DNA of 64,000 nt. Source: Brachyhypopomus gauderio. Its lineage: Eukaryota; Chordata; Actinopteri; Gymnotiformes; Hypopomidae. Below are positions 1 through 12,527 of this stretch, piece by piece. The stretch is from positions 13,021,704 through 13,085,703 of the forward strand of contig NC_135225.1 of assembly GCF_052324685.1 (NCBI RefSeq), read 5' to 3'. The notes under the pieces were generated by a model. That model did no database searches. It saw only the letters and a program-made list of their open reading frames with translations, and was not told the origin of the DNA. Every line of letters begins with the position of its first letter. Position 1 is the first letter of the stretch. The position numbers and the translations under genes are program-made.

Positions 1-786
1 CAACCCCTCCATCAGCCCCTCCATCAGCTCCTCCTTCAGCTCCTCCATCAGCTCCTCCATCAGCCCCTCCATCAGCCTCTCCATCAACCCCTCCATCAGC
101 CCCTCCATCAGCCCCTCCATCAACCCCTCCATCAACCCCTCCATCAGCCCCTCCATCAGCCCCTCCATCAACCCCTCCATCAGCTCCTCCATCAACCCCT
201 CCATCAACCCCTCCATCAGCCCCTCCATCAACCCCTCCATCAGCTCCACCTTCAGCCCCTCCATCAACCCCTCCATCAACCCCTCCATCAGCCCCTCCAT
301 CAACCCCTCCATCAGCCCCTCCATCAGCTCCTCCTTCAGCTCCTCCATCAGCCCCTCCATCAGCCCCTCCATCAACCCCTCCATCAGCTCCTCCATCAGC
401 TCCTCCTTCAGCTCCTCCATCAGCCCCTCCATCAGCCCCTCCTTCAGATCCTCCATCAACCCCTCCATCAACCCCTCCATCAGCCCCTCCATCAACCCCT
501 CCATCAACCCCTCCATCAGCCCCTCCATCAGCTCCGCCTTCAGCTCCTCCATCAGCCCCTCCATCAGCCCCTCCATCAGCCCCTCCATCAGCTCCTCCAT
601 CAGCCCCTCCATCAGCTCCTCCTTCAGCTCCTCCATCAGCTCCTCCATCAGCCCCTCCATCAGCCCCTCCATCAGCTCCTCCATCAGCCCCTCCATCAGC
701 TCCTCCATCAGCCCCTCCATCAGCCCCTCCATCAGCTCCTCCTTCAGCTCCTCCATCAACCCCTCCTTCAGCTCCTCCATCAGCAC
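1..786. repeat. 12-bp minisatellite in LEF1 intron
   Basis: Tandem 12-bp units of the form cccctccatcag, with variants ctcctccatcag, ctccttcag and cccctccatcaa, run from the left edge to about 786, giving at least 65 copies. The array starts outside the window. The + strand is pyrimidine-rich, and no reading frame in it resembles a known protein. Confidence 0.95.
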
Positions 787-2235
787 CGTCTCACGTCTTT
801 GGAATTGCACAGGAAAGCTTCAGGTGGTGAGTGAAGTGAGACGTGTGTGTGGGGGCGAGTCTTGGCCCAGGTATGTGGGAACTGGTTTGTTTAGACTCCT
901 TCCCAGTCACAGCTGAGAGGGGGGGGGGGGGGGCACCATCGCTACTGGAACCAGCAGCGTCCTATTGGGGACAGGTCCACCTCCACTGGGTGATGAGGGG
1001 CGTTTTGGGGTCGGGTGCTTGAATGGTGGCTGGCAACATCCCTCTGGTGCAATCGCTTATTTTTGTTTTCCTTTTGCGGTGAGTGTTATGGTGGTGCGTG
1101 GGTGCGTGGCCTCCACCTGTGCCTGGTGTTTAGGGTGGGTGCTGCTGCTGGTGTTGAGTCACGGGTCTATTGTGCAGACGCACAGCTGACTGCTGGAGCC
1201 ATACGGAGGTCAAGACAGCCCTGCATGTTGTGGTGTCTTGTCTGTTTCCTCCTCCCCAACCCCCCTGCACACATATGCACTCACACACAAGCACACACTC
1301 CAGCGATAGAGTTCCTTCCTCTCCTTGGGAGTAAATCTGGCTCCTATTGTAAATGCAGGCGGGACCCCCCCCCCCCTCTCGCTCCCCCCACACCCCCTGC
1401 AGCTGCCTGGGAGAGGCAGCGGGGCTCTTTGAAGCCGGCCGCCGGTGGAGGCGAGCAGTCATTGTGCCGCCCTTTGATAGTGCCGCCCCGGCCCGCAGCT
1501 CAGGGTGTGCGGGGGCCGTTGGCCCTGAGCCTCCGCTGCAGCCGCTACGCCAGGCCCCGGGCCCCCGACCGCCACTCCTCTGATGTGGGCAGCCCCCACC
1601 CAGCCCACTGCCCCCCAACACACCACCACCATCACCACCTCCAGCCCCGGGCTCTCCAGCACATGCCTGAGGTTTCCTTCCCTCCGCTCCAACACAAGCT
1701 CCTCCACCCGCATGCCTGTCTCCATTCTGAGCTCCATTTCCTTCTGATTCTCTTTTGGGGTGTTTTAATTCCCTCCCCTGCATAAACAGGATTCAGAGCC
1801 CTGACAGAGACACAGACGCGCACAGAACGTCAGAGGGGACACACTTCCACCCCCTCCCTTAGCCGAAGAATGGTTGATTCCAGTGGAATTCAAAAGGTGT
1901 AATTGTGTTGGGGCTTTTCCCTTAAACATCTCTGTCTCTGGGCCAGAGGAACTGCTGACAGAACGAAGCACTTTGTTCTCAACATCATGTTCTTCCAGGT
2001 GCCGTTTTATCACTGGGCCCCAGTTTTCTCGCGGCGTCCCTCGAGCACTACTGCACGCGCTCGGAGCAGCTGCTAGACTTTATGGACTCAGAGCCCGGTA
2101 GGGCGCTGTCCAATCAAACGCCCAGACACACACGGTAGGGCTGGACCGCTGGTACTGCAACGAGAGAGAGAGAGAGAGAGAGTTGGGAGGGTTGGGAAGA
2201 GGGAGAGAAAGAGACAGCAAGGAAGAAAGAAAGAG

Positions 2236-2286
<51 letters not shown>

Positions 2287-2593
2287 ATCAGGAAGAGAAA
2301 GAGGGGCTTTCCAGCAGGCTGGAGTTAACACAACCCAGATTATGCTCGCGCGCACACACACACACACACTCTTGCGCTCAGTTTTTGGTGTTTTATTCAG
2401 TGCTCCTGCCTGCCAGAGTTCGATCGTGATGTCATACACACTTTGATCTGCTCCTCTCTCTCTCCCCCTTTGCTGCGCTGACCCGGTCCTCTAGTGTGAA
2501 TGTAAGGCGGGCTTAGGCAGGTACCCCGCTGTCTCCTGAGGCCTTGCCTCACTTAGAAGAGATGGGGCAGAAAAGATCATCAGATCTGCTGTT

Positions 2594-2640
<47 letters not shown>

Positions 2641-4273
2641 CTCTATTCCCTGTTCCCAAAAGTCTGCATGTGGGACTTTTTCGGTTAGCTTATTTTCAGA
2701 GTAGTTTTTCCTCCTTTCTGAGCTGTACCGGAGAGAAACCCAAACCGCTGGTGTGGGAGAGGGGAGGGAGGGAGGGAGGGAGGGAGAGGGGAGGGAGGGA
2801 GGTGTGTCGGCCCCAGCTGCGGGCTCTTTGATTTGCCCCGGGAGGTGAACGGGCCGATTGAGGGACGTGAGGCCGTGCCAGTTATCTTAACCTCCCACAC
2901 TTCAAAGACTGCCTCGCCTCGCCTCGCCTTCTGCCAAGACAGGAGAGAGAGGGAGAGAGAAAGGGATAAAGAAAAACAGAAAAAGAACAAGTGAGCAAGA
3001 GTGAGTGAGAGAGAGGGAAGGAGGGGGAAGGGGAGAGACTGAGAGTGGCTGACCCTCAGAAACAGAGGAGCGTTTCATTTCCTGCGAGCTGGGTGTGGGC
3101 CGGGCGTTCCACCACGCTGATGGGGAGTTGCTCTTGAATCCTGGCGTTTGTGTGGAGGTGGACGGTGTTAAGGCCTGGCGAGACCGATGCCTCCCCTACC
3201 CCTCCTGTTTCCCCTGACCCCACCACCATGGCCTCCCATCCTCTGGGCCAGACCCGTCTCCCTCTCCCGGGCCTGCCGCAGGGAGGAAGGGCAGCCAGGC
3301 CTTTTCATGTGCGGCTGGGAAGGAAAGTGCTCTCCAGGAAGGGGTCACGGGCCCTGCACGGGCCACACAAGCGCTCTGGAGCCGGGATGAAAGGAGGGGA
3401 CAGAGGGAGTAAAATAAAAGACACCAGGGCTCTTTGGTCTCTGTCGCACTCCCTGACTGGCTCTCTGTCTCTCTCTCACTCTTCCCCAATTGGGGTCAGC
3501 TCTCACTGGAACAGAAGTAAGCCAATGTCCCCAGTTGGTATGTGCGCGTGCATATGTGTGCATCACACGTCACACTTTCACAAAGCTGACTTTCTGCTGT
3601 TGTCTGGCCCTGAGCTCGGGGAGCACCACTCCTCTACTGTCTCCTTTTGATCAGGAATTCCATTTGATGCGCTTCTGAAATGTGCCCATAAATCTCATCA
3701 ATAGCTGAAATAGCTGTAGCATTGAATTCTTTACTACACGTGGGAATCTCATTGGGTTAGCATGTTGTGTCTGGTTGATTTGCAGAGTGATGGAAAATGT
3801 TATGTTTAGGGAACACTGATGAAAGGACTAAATGGTCATCACCAGCTTTCTAGAGGTTGGAACTGTCTGTACTGTGTTATATGCCTGAGAATTTTATGAT
3901 ACTAATTTCTAATCTATTTGTACTTCACATCTTTGTGACTGATTTTCTGATTTCCTACTTTGTCATACACACATACACACACATAATATATGTGTAATAT
4001 ATGTGTGTGTGTGTTTTATATATTTTATATAATTATATTTTTATATATTTTATTTCTTTATATAAAGAAATAGATGAAGAAATTAATTAAATAACTGATG
4101 ATGGACCTCTGTCCAAAACATCCTATTTCTCTTACAATTTTCACATTATTCTTCTTTTATTTATTAATTAAAATGTATTTCATAAAAGTGTAAACCTGTA
4201 AAATGAAATTTAAAAAGGACATGAATGTTTGAACATTGCACTGGTAACTGTGGTTATTACATTCACAGTACAC

Positions 4274-4363
<90 letters not shown>

Positions 4364-4378
4364 CTGTCTCTTGGACAG
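787..4378 (+). other. LEF1 last intron (part), no exon recognised
   Basis: This stretch lies upstream of the LEF1 terminal exon in the same orientation, so it is inferred to be the last LEF1 intron. It holds a G-run (919-933), (GA)n at 2163-2182, (GT)n at 2239-2283, (CT)n at 2597-2629, GGGA repeats at 2762-2800 and a GC-rich block at 1370-1700. Three CTTTGAT motifs (1472, 2441, 2826) match the TCF/LEF binding core. I looked for the LEF1 HMG-box exon and for the alternative B-tail exon and found neither. The open frames here, up to 256 codons, show no similarity to a known family. Confidence 0.6.
4276..4357. repeat. (TG)n microsatellite upstream of LEF1 acceptor
   Basis: About 40 uninterrupted TG dinucleotides end some 20 bases before the acceptor of the LEF1 terminal exon. 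The repeat keeps long artefactual reading frames open. Confidence 0.97.
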
Positions 4379-5187
4379 GAGGAAAACGAACTGCTTTCTC
4401 CTTGTGCAAAGCAAAGGCCGCAGCTACAGGGCCTCTCTTGGAGATGGAAGCCTGCTAGATTCCATGCCCTTTGATCCCTCTGCGACCTCTTGACCCCCGC
4501 CGACCTTTTGGAGGGCTACAGCTCTCGATCGTGCTCTTCTGCTGTAGAGACACTGAACTGAAAACAGACAATCACTACTTGCCAAGATCCACCATACAAA
4601 CACATGCTTACGTACAAAAATACACAGTCCCATGTAAACCAGTACACACTTTTTTTGTTTTGGTTTTTTCATTTTTGGCTTGTTTGAACTCCAAAAGTAA
4701 AGTTATTGCACTGATTATTTCTTCTGGCAATTTGTAAAAGGCACCGAACCACCACACACATGCAGAGAGGAGAGCAGCTCTCTCAGCCCCTTCCCACCTG
4801 TCCCTAAGTTATTTTAAGTTATGTGGCACCCCCACGTTTCCTGTGTGTCCAGCCCAGTGAGTTTGTCCACAGCTCTGCTTCACCCCACTCTCATCCACCT
4901 TCTCTCAAGCCTCTACGACGCAGCCCATCAGGGGCCAGACACCTTTTCAGGAGTCTTCTGTTTGCTACATGGAGGGATCATGTGTTGGCTTGGAAACATT
5001 CTCTCAAGACTCCATTTTGTATTTTGACCAGTTGGTGCCAAAAAGGATCAACGTTGAGTTTGCGCTTTTATTTTGTAGGTTAAAGTTCAATTTCGAATGC
5101 TTTTTTATTTTGAAATATTCATTTCATCTCTTGGTGTATATTTTAAGTGATTTTTATCTTTATTTTTTATATATATATATATATACT

Positions 5188-5260
<73 letters not shown>

Positions 5261-5845
5261 CATGCGTGAATAAGCTTTGAAACAGGAAAGTATTTTTCTT
5301 GTTGAAGCAGAAATGACATGAAAGGCTTTTTGATAATGATGGTTAACTAAAAGTGACCTCCCAGTCCTGCCCAGATGTAAAATAATGCTCATTTATGTGT
5401 ACTTTCTAAAGAAATGTCTGGATATGTCCCTTTTCTCTGTATTTTTGCAGGCAACATTAGGACAAAGGGGTTAGAGTGGGTACTCAGAGGCCTATATTTT
5501 ATTGTTCTAAATTGACAAATGAAAGCAGATCTATATCTATATCTATATCTATATATATATACCCCAGCACTTCCCCAGTTCTCTTACTGCGATGATCCTC
5601 TGTCCTCTCTATCTGGTAGGTAATAGTGTGGTCTTTTGCCATGTTGTTTATTACATGCAAACATTTCTGTAATGTTTTGTTGATTTTATGTTCTGTTTTA
5701 GTATTATCAGATATGTTTTTTTATTCGTTGTTATTTTGAATCACTGTCATCTTGGTTTAGCATTTTGCTTCCAAGTGATCACATTTGAACTGTGTTTCTA
5801 CATGCCTTTTTTAAAGAAAATAAATAGGACTCTTTTGACTGCCAT
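4379..5845 (+). CDS. lef1: LEF1 terminal exon: alternative N-tail C-terminus plus 3' UTR
   Basis: Lymphoid enhancer-binding factor 1 is an HMG-box transcription factor that binds beta-catenin in Wnt signalling. Only its last exon is here. After an acceptor (cttggacag) the exon completes a split Gly codon and encodes GGKRTAF, then CKAKAAATGPLLEMEAC and a TAG stop at 4456-4458. This closely matches the mammalian LEF1 N-tail, used when the preceding B-tail exon is skipped; when that exon is included, this sequence is 3' UTR. The DNA after the stop keeps recognisable similarity to the mammalian LEF1 3' UTR, including a stretch near 5035-5065 and the 3' end. AATAAA at 5819-5824 probably ends the transcript; the 3' boundary is inferred. 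HADH lies downstream in the opposite direction, as in human 4q25. The exons for the beta-catenin-binding and HMG domains are left of the window. Confidence 0.9.
5169..5258. repeat. (AT)n microsatellite in LEF1 3' UTR
   Basis: A run of about 40 AT/TA dinucleotides is interrupted once by ctggc near 5186. It lies inside the inferred LEF1 3' UTR. Confidence 0.95.
5819..5824 (+). promoter_or_regulatory. lef1: Probable LEF1 polyadenylation signal AATAAA
   Basis: AATAAA follows a segment (tttgaactg ... ccttttttaaag) that resembles the end of the mammalian LEF1 3' UTR. It is 1.36 kb after the N-tail stop, a length similar to the mammalian UTR. Confidence 0.6.
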
Positions 5846-6152
5846 TTTCTTTTCAGTATATTTGATTCTGAATTTGCCGATATTACATTAACATTAGGGG
5901 CAAAGGTTCAAAACTTCAAATACTGTTTTAACAAGACAATGACCTGAAAACGAAACATTAAAAAGCACTGATGTCTTAAATATAACGTGCGCCTCTCTGG
6001 AGAGACTTCAAAAGGCTTCGGAAAATGAACCAGCAATTAAAAGCCGCTAGTTTTCATGCCGGAGGCAATTTTCATAGGATGTTAAGAGCACGAAGGGGAA
6101 TCTAAAAGTATTGTGAAGTTTTCCTGTGTTTCACAAACTAAAGTAGCCAGAG

Positions 6153-6203
<51 letters not shown>

Positions 6204-7693
6204 CAAAACTGAATACGTGAAGATTCCATTTTATTTTGTGACAGAAAAAACGTATTTTTTATTCAGCTGTAGTTGTGAGTAAACATCTGCACTTAATTTT
6301 GTACTTGTTTTATTATTATTATTATTATTATTATTGTTATTATTATTGGTATAGTATAGTATTTCCTTACAACTTATTTGGTTATAGTATGGAAATCAGG
6401 ATATTTCTGAGCAGTAAAAAAGTGTCCAGATGTTTATATTAATAACAGGTGTTGTAGCGCCATCTTGTGTTTGTAACCATGTATTAATTTTGGTGGAACT
6501 GAGGGGCGTGTTCAGATGTGGTAGCGCGTGCTGTTGTGTTTGGATTTTATTTTCTGCTTAAAATTTTAGTTTTGCTTGAGTCCCATTTGCTCTTCAGTGA
6601 TATACTTAAGGAATACGTTATACTATGGCCTGCAAGTACATTGCTAATTTTGTCTTGGTCTCTTTTAATTTTATTTATTTAATTGTGGACACGTTAGTAA
6701 ATCTGTAGTACTTTTTCCATATTTAAGAAAACGTAATGGTCACCAATGGTCATTAAGCAAATTCTGAAGGCAGTTGAATTATTGTACTGCTCGAACAATT
6801 ATTTATTCCATATTTAATATCTCACTGTCGTCCTGGAGAGTTTGGACAAACACCCAGTGATGTTTTCTGGTGGCTTTTAGAGCTGCTTTGGAATTTCATA
6901 CTAATTTTTGGAATTTCATTATAGACAGTAGCTGCTTCCAACAACCATATATTATAAGTATTAGATTATGACACACCAAACACGAAGATTTTAAAAGTGT
7001 ATGAGAATGATCTGTATGAAACAAAAGTAATGTGCATGAGAAAACATGTAGAGCAATCAAGATAGTTTGTGCCTCTCAGAAACCTCTCGTGCTCTGTTCT
7101 AAAGTCTGTGTTGGAAAGAGACAGGTAAATTGCTGCTGTGATGAATCGCTTTATCACAAATATTGCATGGTGCTACATTTGTAATGACCACATGGGACTA
7201 TATTTTGCATTAGTCGTGACCCCACCTTGTACGCAGGGTCAATAGCCGATCACACTACGGAAAGAACCCGCGTCCAAAAGTTCAACTGGGTGGCGTGACG
7301 AAGCATTGTAGTCTATGCGCGCGACCTTATTTTGAGCAGATACGTTCTCGCGATCCCCTTCATTCCGTGTTTGTGCTGGCTCTTCACTAATGCAACGACA
7401 AAAGATACGGGTTTGTTCACATGCTCAACGAGAGCACGCTAACTAGCAGAAAAAGCCACATCCTACCCACCAAGCACACACTTACGTACAGTACAACTAG
7501 ATGGTGTGTACTAGTGAAACTGCGTCAGATCCAACAGTACTGAATGGATTCTTACTCAGCAGTGTCAGTGATGGGTAGTGTGGGCCACTGCCCACAAATG
7601 TCCAGTCAACAGAAGTGCTGTTACCAGAACCTGACCTCTGAAAAAGAAAATGAAGATTGCCAATACAAAATGTGCTTTATCCCACATCATGGG

Positions 7694-8531
7694 CTATAAT
7701 ATGGAGCTTTTTTAGTGTCACCAGAACCTGAACCGGAAATCATTATTACTTGACAAAAATCCATTCAGGTATGCCACTCGCTCACAGAGGTTTAGATTAC
7801 GCTGATGGCGTGGACGAAAATTCACTGATAACCATACAACTAAAATTATAAATCTTTAAAATTTACAGTGCTGTCGTTAACAGTCTACCACTATTCACGG
7901 GTATTCACGTACCCTCCTATAATCTTAATTTGATGTTATCGCTAAACAGTATTCTGAACTAATAATTTAGAGTTGTCTAGCTGTCGGCTAGTATCTTTCA
8001 CTCAACATAATTTTCAAACAAAAGTTATGAACCATCTTCATTTCAACAAATGCAACAAATGGCTATTCGGAGCTCGTCTGGATGATTTAAGCAAGTGGCC
8101 GATACGCAGTCAGCCAAAAGACTCTTTAGATGCCCGTCAGCAAAGGCAGGCGGCGTTTCTGGACAACGGAGGCCACATTCACGCAGCACTGGCCACAATA
8201 AGTGCCACGATTATGTGGCAGCTGCCACAAGGTGCCATTTCTGGGTGGCACAGTGGTCATTTTCGTGCTGCTTACATGCTACTTACACGCCACACAGGGA
8301 CTGCACCCTTACAGGAAATTTAGCAGAAAGACGCGCCTCCCAATGACCTATTTCGACCTAAACTTAAATTTCGACCCGAACCTGAATTTTGACCCAAATC
8401 TGAATTTCGACCTGAACCTGAATTTTAACTTGAATTTTTGCATACCTGAATGAATTTCACAGACTGTTTTTTCAAGTAATAATGATTTCAGGTTCAGGTT
8501 CTGGTGACACTAAAAAAGCTCCATACTATAG
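7694..8531. mobile_element. Non-autonomous DNA transposon with about 59-bp terminal inverted repeats
   Basis: The left end (7694-7752, beginning ctataatatggagctttt) is repeated in inverted orientation at the right end (8473-8531), with about three mismatches over 59 bases. The 838-bp body encodes no transposase. Near 8350-8440 it contains a degenerate short repeat that reads as NLNFDP-like units. I do not recognise the superfamily. Because the termini are themselves near-palindromic (ctata.tatgg), the exact end and the target-site duplication cannot be fixed by eye. Confidence 0.85.
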
Positions 8532-9739
8532 TCGGTACAGCTATACAGTTAACCTACCAGGGAGGTGCTTTTAATTAAGTGGCCAGTGAGTAAATTTGTA
8601 GGCTTTATACGTGATCTTTAATGTTTATTGTGTATTGAATATAGTTTTGGTAAAAAAAAAGAAAGAAAATGGTTGTCTTGGTTACTTGTGGACACCAATG
8701 GAACCTTTATTGATTTTGAATGTCTTGGATCTTGTAAAAGCCTCTTTTGCCATTTGATTTAATCTCAAAATATATTAAATCCACATTCTGATCTGATCTC
8801 TATTTTCTACACTCTCCAAGACAACCCTAATAGACACACTCTTGTCTGAATAAATTTTCATAATATTATCCTCTTAAACACTAATTTTCTGATTTGTTTG
8901 CTGAGATTAGGCATATAGTATGTGACTAGATATTTTTCTAGCTGTAGCATGCTCTGCCCATTCTGATCAAAGTTAAAGGGGTCTTACTACACCAGGGCCT
9001 GACATAAGCCTCCTTTCACCTTCTCCCCAGGTGAGGAAAGAGTTAGCAATGAGTCCCAGCTGGGACTAGGTCTATATATAAAGGAAGAAGGCACATGTTC
9101 TTTGGTGAAACCAGAACCGTCCTTCTGCCTCCTTCAAGCACCTGCTGCAGTACCAACAAAAGGTGACTCGGAGACCCAAGCTTGCTAAATATAACTAACT
9201 AAACTAAACTTAACTAAATATAGTTAAACCAGTTTTTACAAAATAATGCTACAAATGATTCAGTCCACAGTGTTAATCTAAATGGTGTTCTGCCCCCACA
9301 GCGCACTGGGGAGAATAAATTAGAACTGCATTCACTAAAATCGCTGCTTGCAAACAGCACTTAAAGCCAAAGGGCCCCCAGAGGTGTGTTCCACAGGTGG
9401 GGCGGCACACAGCGTTTGGGCGGAAGGAGTGTTTATGAGAAGACATCTGCTGCATCTGAAAGGTGCATCTGCTCACAATTACGGCACGCCGTTTATTGCC
9501 TCTCGCACGATCGAGTGCTTCAGTTCCCACATGTGAAAGTACTGATGCAGTAGAGTGTATGTTATACAAGTTTGCGCATTTCAAATAAACATTTTTATCT
9601 TTTTGAAAAAGCAAAGAAAGCAATGGTGCTGGAGCTTTTGTGCACTGCGTCAGAGCCTAACCTTTGACCTATTCCAGCGCTGACCCCGATTCTCCATATG
9701 GCTGACGGCCCTTGTTCAGACTACCGGAGTCTGCCTAAA

Positions 9740-10440
9740 GCAAGTTCCTTTCACAGGAACCAACAGGCCAAGACCAGCTCCAGAAAAACAATCCCACACC
9801 ATAATCCCACCTCCACCAAACTTTCACTTGGCACAGTGCAGTCATACAAGTCCCATTCTCCTGGCAACCGCCAAACCCAGACTCGTCTATCAGATTGCCA
9901 GATGGAGAAGCGTGATTTGTCACTCCAGAGAACGCGTCTCCACTGCTCTAGAGTCCAGTGGCAATGTGCGTTACCCCACTGCATCTGACACTTTGCATTG
10001 TACTTGGTGATGTATGGCTTGGATGTTGCTCAACCATGGAAACCCATTCCATGAATCTCTCTGTGCACTGTTCCTGAGTTAATCTGAAGGCCACATTAAG
10101 TTTGGATGTCTGTAGTGATTGACTCTACAGAAAGTTGGTGACCTCTTCACACTATGTGCTTCAGCATCCACTGACCCCGCTCCATCAGTTTACGTGGCCT
10201 ACCACTTCATGGCTGAGTTGTTGTCGTTCCCAAACACTTCCATTTTCTTATAATACAGCTGACAGTTGACTGTGGAATATTTAGGAGTGAGGAAATTTGT
10301 TGCACAGGTGGCATCCTATCAGTTCCACACTGGAATTCACCGAGCTCCTGAGAGTGACCCATTTTTCACATGTGAAAGAACGTGCGTGCCTAGGTGCTTA
10401 ATTTTGATTGCCACTTTAGAAATGTCTCAAACACGAAACA
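9740..10440 (-). mobile_element. Tc1/mariner-like transposon relic
   Basis: The minus strand encodes a decayed Tc1-family transposase. At 9984-9751 it reads WTLEQWRRVLWSD, then SIWQSDRRVWVWRLPGEWD, the region around the first catalytic Asp of the DD34E domain. Frame breaks follow at once. The flanking noncoding sequence up to about 10440 matches, from memory, the 5' part of a high-copy Tc1-like family in fish. No intact ORF or confident terminal repeat was seen. Confidence 0.8.
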
Positions 10441-10948
10441 CTACAGGAAAATCCAGAATAGGAAAATCCTCAGCAGAGTCTGGAGTATGTGAGAAAACAA
10501 TCAGTGATTTAGTATAGATCTAGTTTCAAGCAAATTTTGGTCTGATTTCATTTACAGTGACAATACGAGGTGTATTTCACTAAAAACAGGAGAACAAAGC
10601 ATTCAGCATTTTCAAAGGTACACTAGTTAATCCCTTGTCTTATTAATTCAATATAAGAACACAATATGTAGAACACAATAAAAATATGTTTGTTTGTTGT
10701 AAAAAGAGACGTTCCGAGATGGAATCTGGTTCCTTATTTATATTGACTGTCCACAAAGCCTCGCCGACAGCGGCAATCTCTCTTGCAGCTAACAACCCAA
10801 GCAAGTTACAAGCGGACAAACAAAAGCATGGGAGCTCATTAATAATAAATACTTGACAGCAAGAACATTCAATGATTTTCTCTGCAACGAATTGCAAAAG
10901 TGTTTGTGGGTGTGTCATTTCACCATCAAGTAGCAACCCATCAAGAAA

Positions 10949-10993
10949 CACCCATAGACTGTTTATACAAATCTACGTATATACAGTCTATGG
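10949..10993. repeat. Short inverted repeat (MITE-end-like)
   Basis: ccatagactgt and acagtctatgg form an 11-bp inverted pair separated by about 20 bases that include tata motifs. Similar catagactgtata ends are common in fish repeats, so this may be a truncated MITE end. Confidence 0.5.
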
Positions 10994-12330
10994 CATCACA
11001 TAATATGGGGGAAATGATAATGCCATCACGCCCCAGGACACGGGGATTTGATAGCTGCTATGGAAAACACCACTGCTATATCATGCATTTATGGAGTACT
11101 GGGTAACATGATCAGATTATAATTCTCTGTGACAATAAAATAAGAAATATAATGGAAGGTCATCATAATTTGCCAAACAGAAGAAATAAAATTCCTTGCC
11201 AGATAAGGGCACTACTACATCTGTATAACAGCACTCCCACTGAGATATTTACCACAGTTCACTTGTGCTCTTTTATCTATGTATTATTAATAAACAGCCT
11301 ACCTCATCAAACGTGAAAACATGTTTGCTAATCCTAGACTGTACTGAACTGAACTGGACACTGAAGTTCTGAGAGTCATGCTTTCATGTTTTACATTCAC
11401 ATGCTCAAATGAATGGGAGTTATCGAAAGCCAAAACAAAAACAAAACAAACATTGGTCCGATGTCGTTGTGCTTCACCTACTTAACCGCTAGGGGGGGCT
11501 GTTTCTTGACTCCTTGACTAGTGCACTTTTAGTACTCTGAATTACCGAAGGTTGTGAACTGCTGCCATCTATTGGATACGACAAATCAGCACGCTTTCAA
11601 GTTTAGCAACGCTGCCTTTACCTTGTGTTAAGGTAAACAAAATCATGCAATGAAAATAAACATCGGTATAAATTATGCTGTTCTCACGTTAGCTTGAAAA
11701 AAAAAGTTATATTTCATGGTTTGTTCAACATCCAGGTTCTTGGTGCCTACAACCTCTGGCTGGTTCACCATGGCCATGCTAATGTGCTGTGTGCCATTGC
11801 CCTGATGCAAAGTAACAGTTTTGAGCAGGCAAGACCTCAGGATTTAATCTACCGACAGTATTGCTACCGACAGTAACCATGACAAAGTGACCCAGCAACG
11901 CCACAATGCCCAGCACCCCTCTTCCCAGAATGGAGCGACATGCTTTGTGTATTTCAATAGTAAGGTATAAGATGGACTAATCTGCATAGAGATTTTCTGC
12001 ATGTCAGATTATCACCATCACCAGCTGCTCTTATCTTGGTCACAATCAAGAATACAATCGAAGCCTTTTAGATAATGGCTGAGCTTAAACACACTCCCTT
12101 CCATATCTTGTCATGTTGCTATGTTCTATGTGGCACAACCCTCGATTCTGGAAATCAGAAAATGGTGTTCTGTTGCATCCGAAGACATTCTGGAATAACC
12201 TAGCGTGTATAAAACGGAGAGGTGTTGGTGTGTGCTAAAAAAAGAGCAACTGGAGAAAATGTCCTGAATGTTATTTCCAAACCACTCAGTACAAAGCATT
12301 TGAAAAAATAAACATGTATACATGTATTTT

Positions 12331-12336
12331 TTTATT
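12331..12336 (-). promoter_or_regulatory. hadh: Probable HADH polyadenylation signal
   Basis: On the minus strand AATAAA lies about 190 bases after the HADH stop codon. This is the first such signal downstream and implies a short 3' UTR. Confidence 0.6.
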
Positions 12337-12527
12337 GTTCTTAAATTACCTCAATTTCCTACAGGTCACAACTGCAGAGGCACTTATGTTATTATTGTTG
12401 CACAACTGAGGTTGAATGATCAGTCTCCATCTTCCACTATTTGCTCTCTATGAAATTCCTTCTACAGGTGCATGCCACCTGACCAAGCAGTGAAATGGTG
12501 AAAAGGTCACGTTGATTGTGGCTCCGG

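Larger units (their letters stand above)
5846..12330. other. LEF1/HADH convergent intergenic spacer
   Basis: No host gene was recognised. The spacer holds (ATT)n tracts (6157-6203 and 6311-6346), a long-TIR element (7694-8531), a TATA-containing promoter-like segment near 9075, a Tc1-like relic (9740-10440) and a small inverted repeat (10949-10993). The remaining sequence is AT-rich and unremarkable. Confidence 0.7.

Noticed and set aside
1015-1785. 256-codon + frame in the LEF1 intron
   Set aside because: It is GC-rich and low-complexity (His and Pro runs) with no family similarity, and the opposite strand is equally open.
5105-5392. Frames of repeated Tyr-Ile
   Set aside because: They are products of the (AT)n microsatellite in the LEF1 3' UTR.
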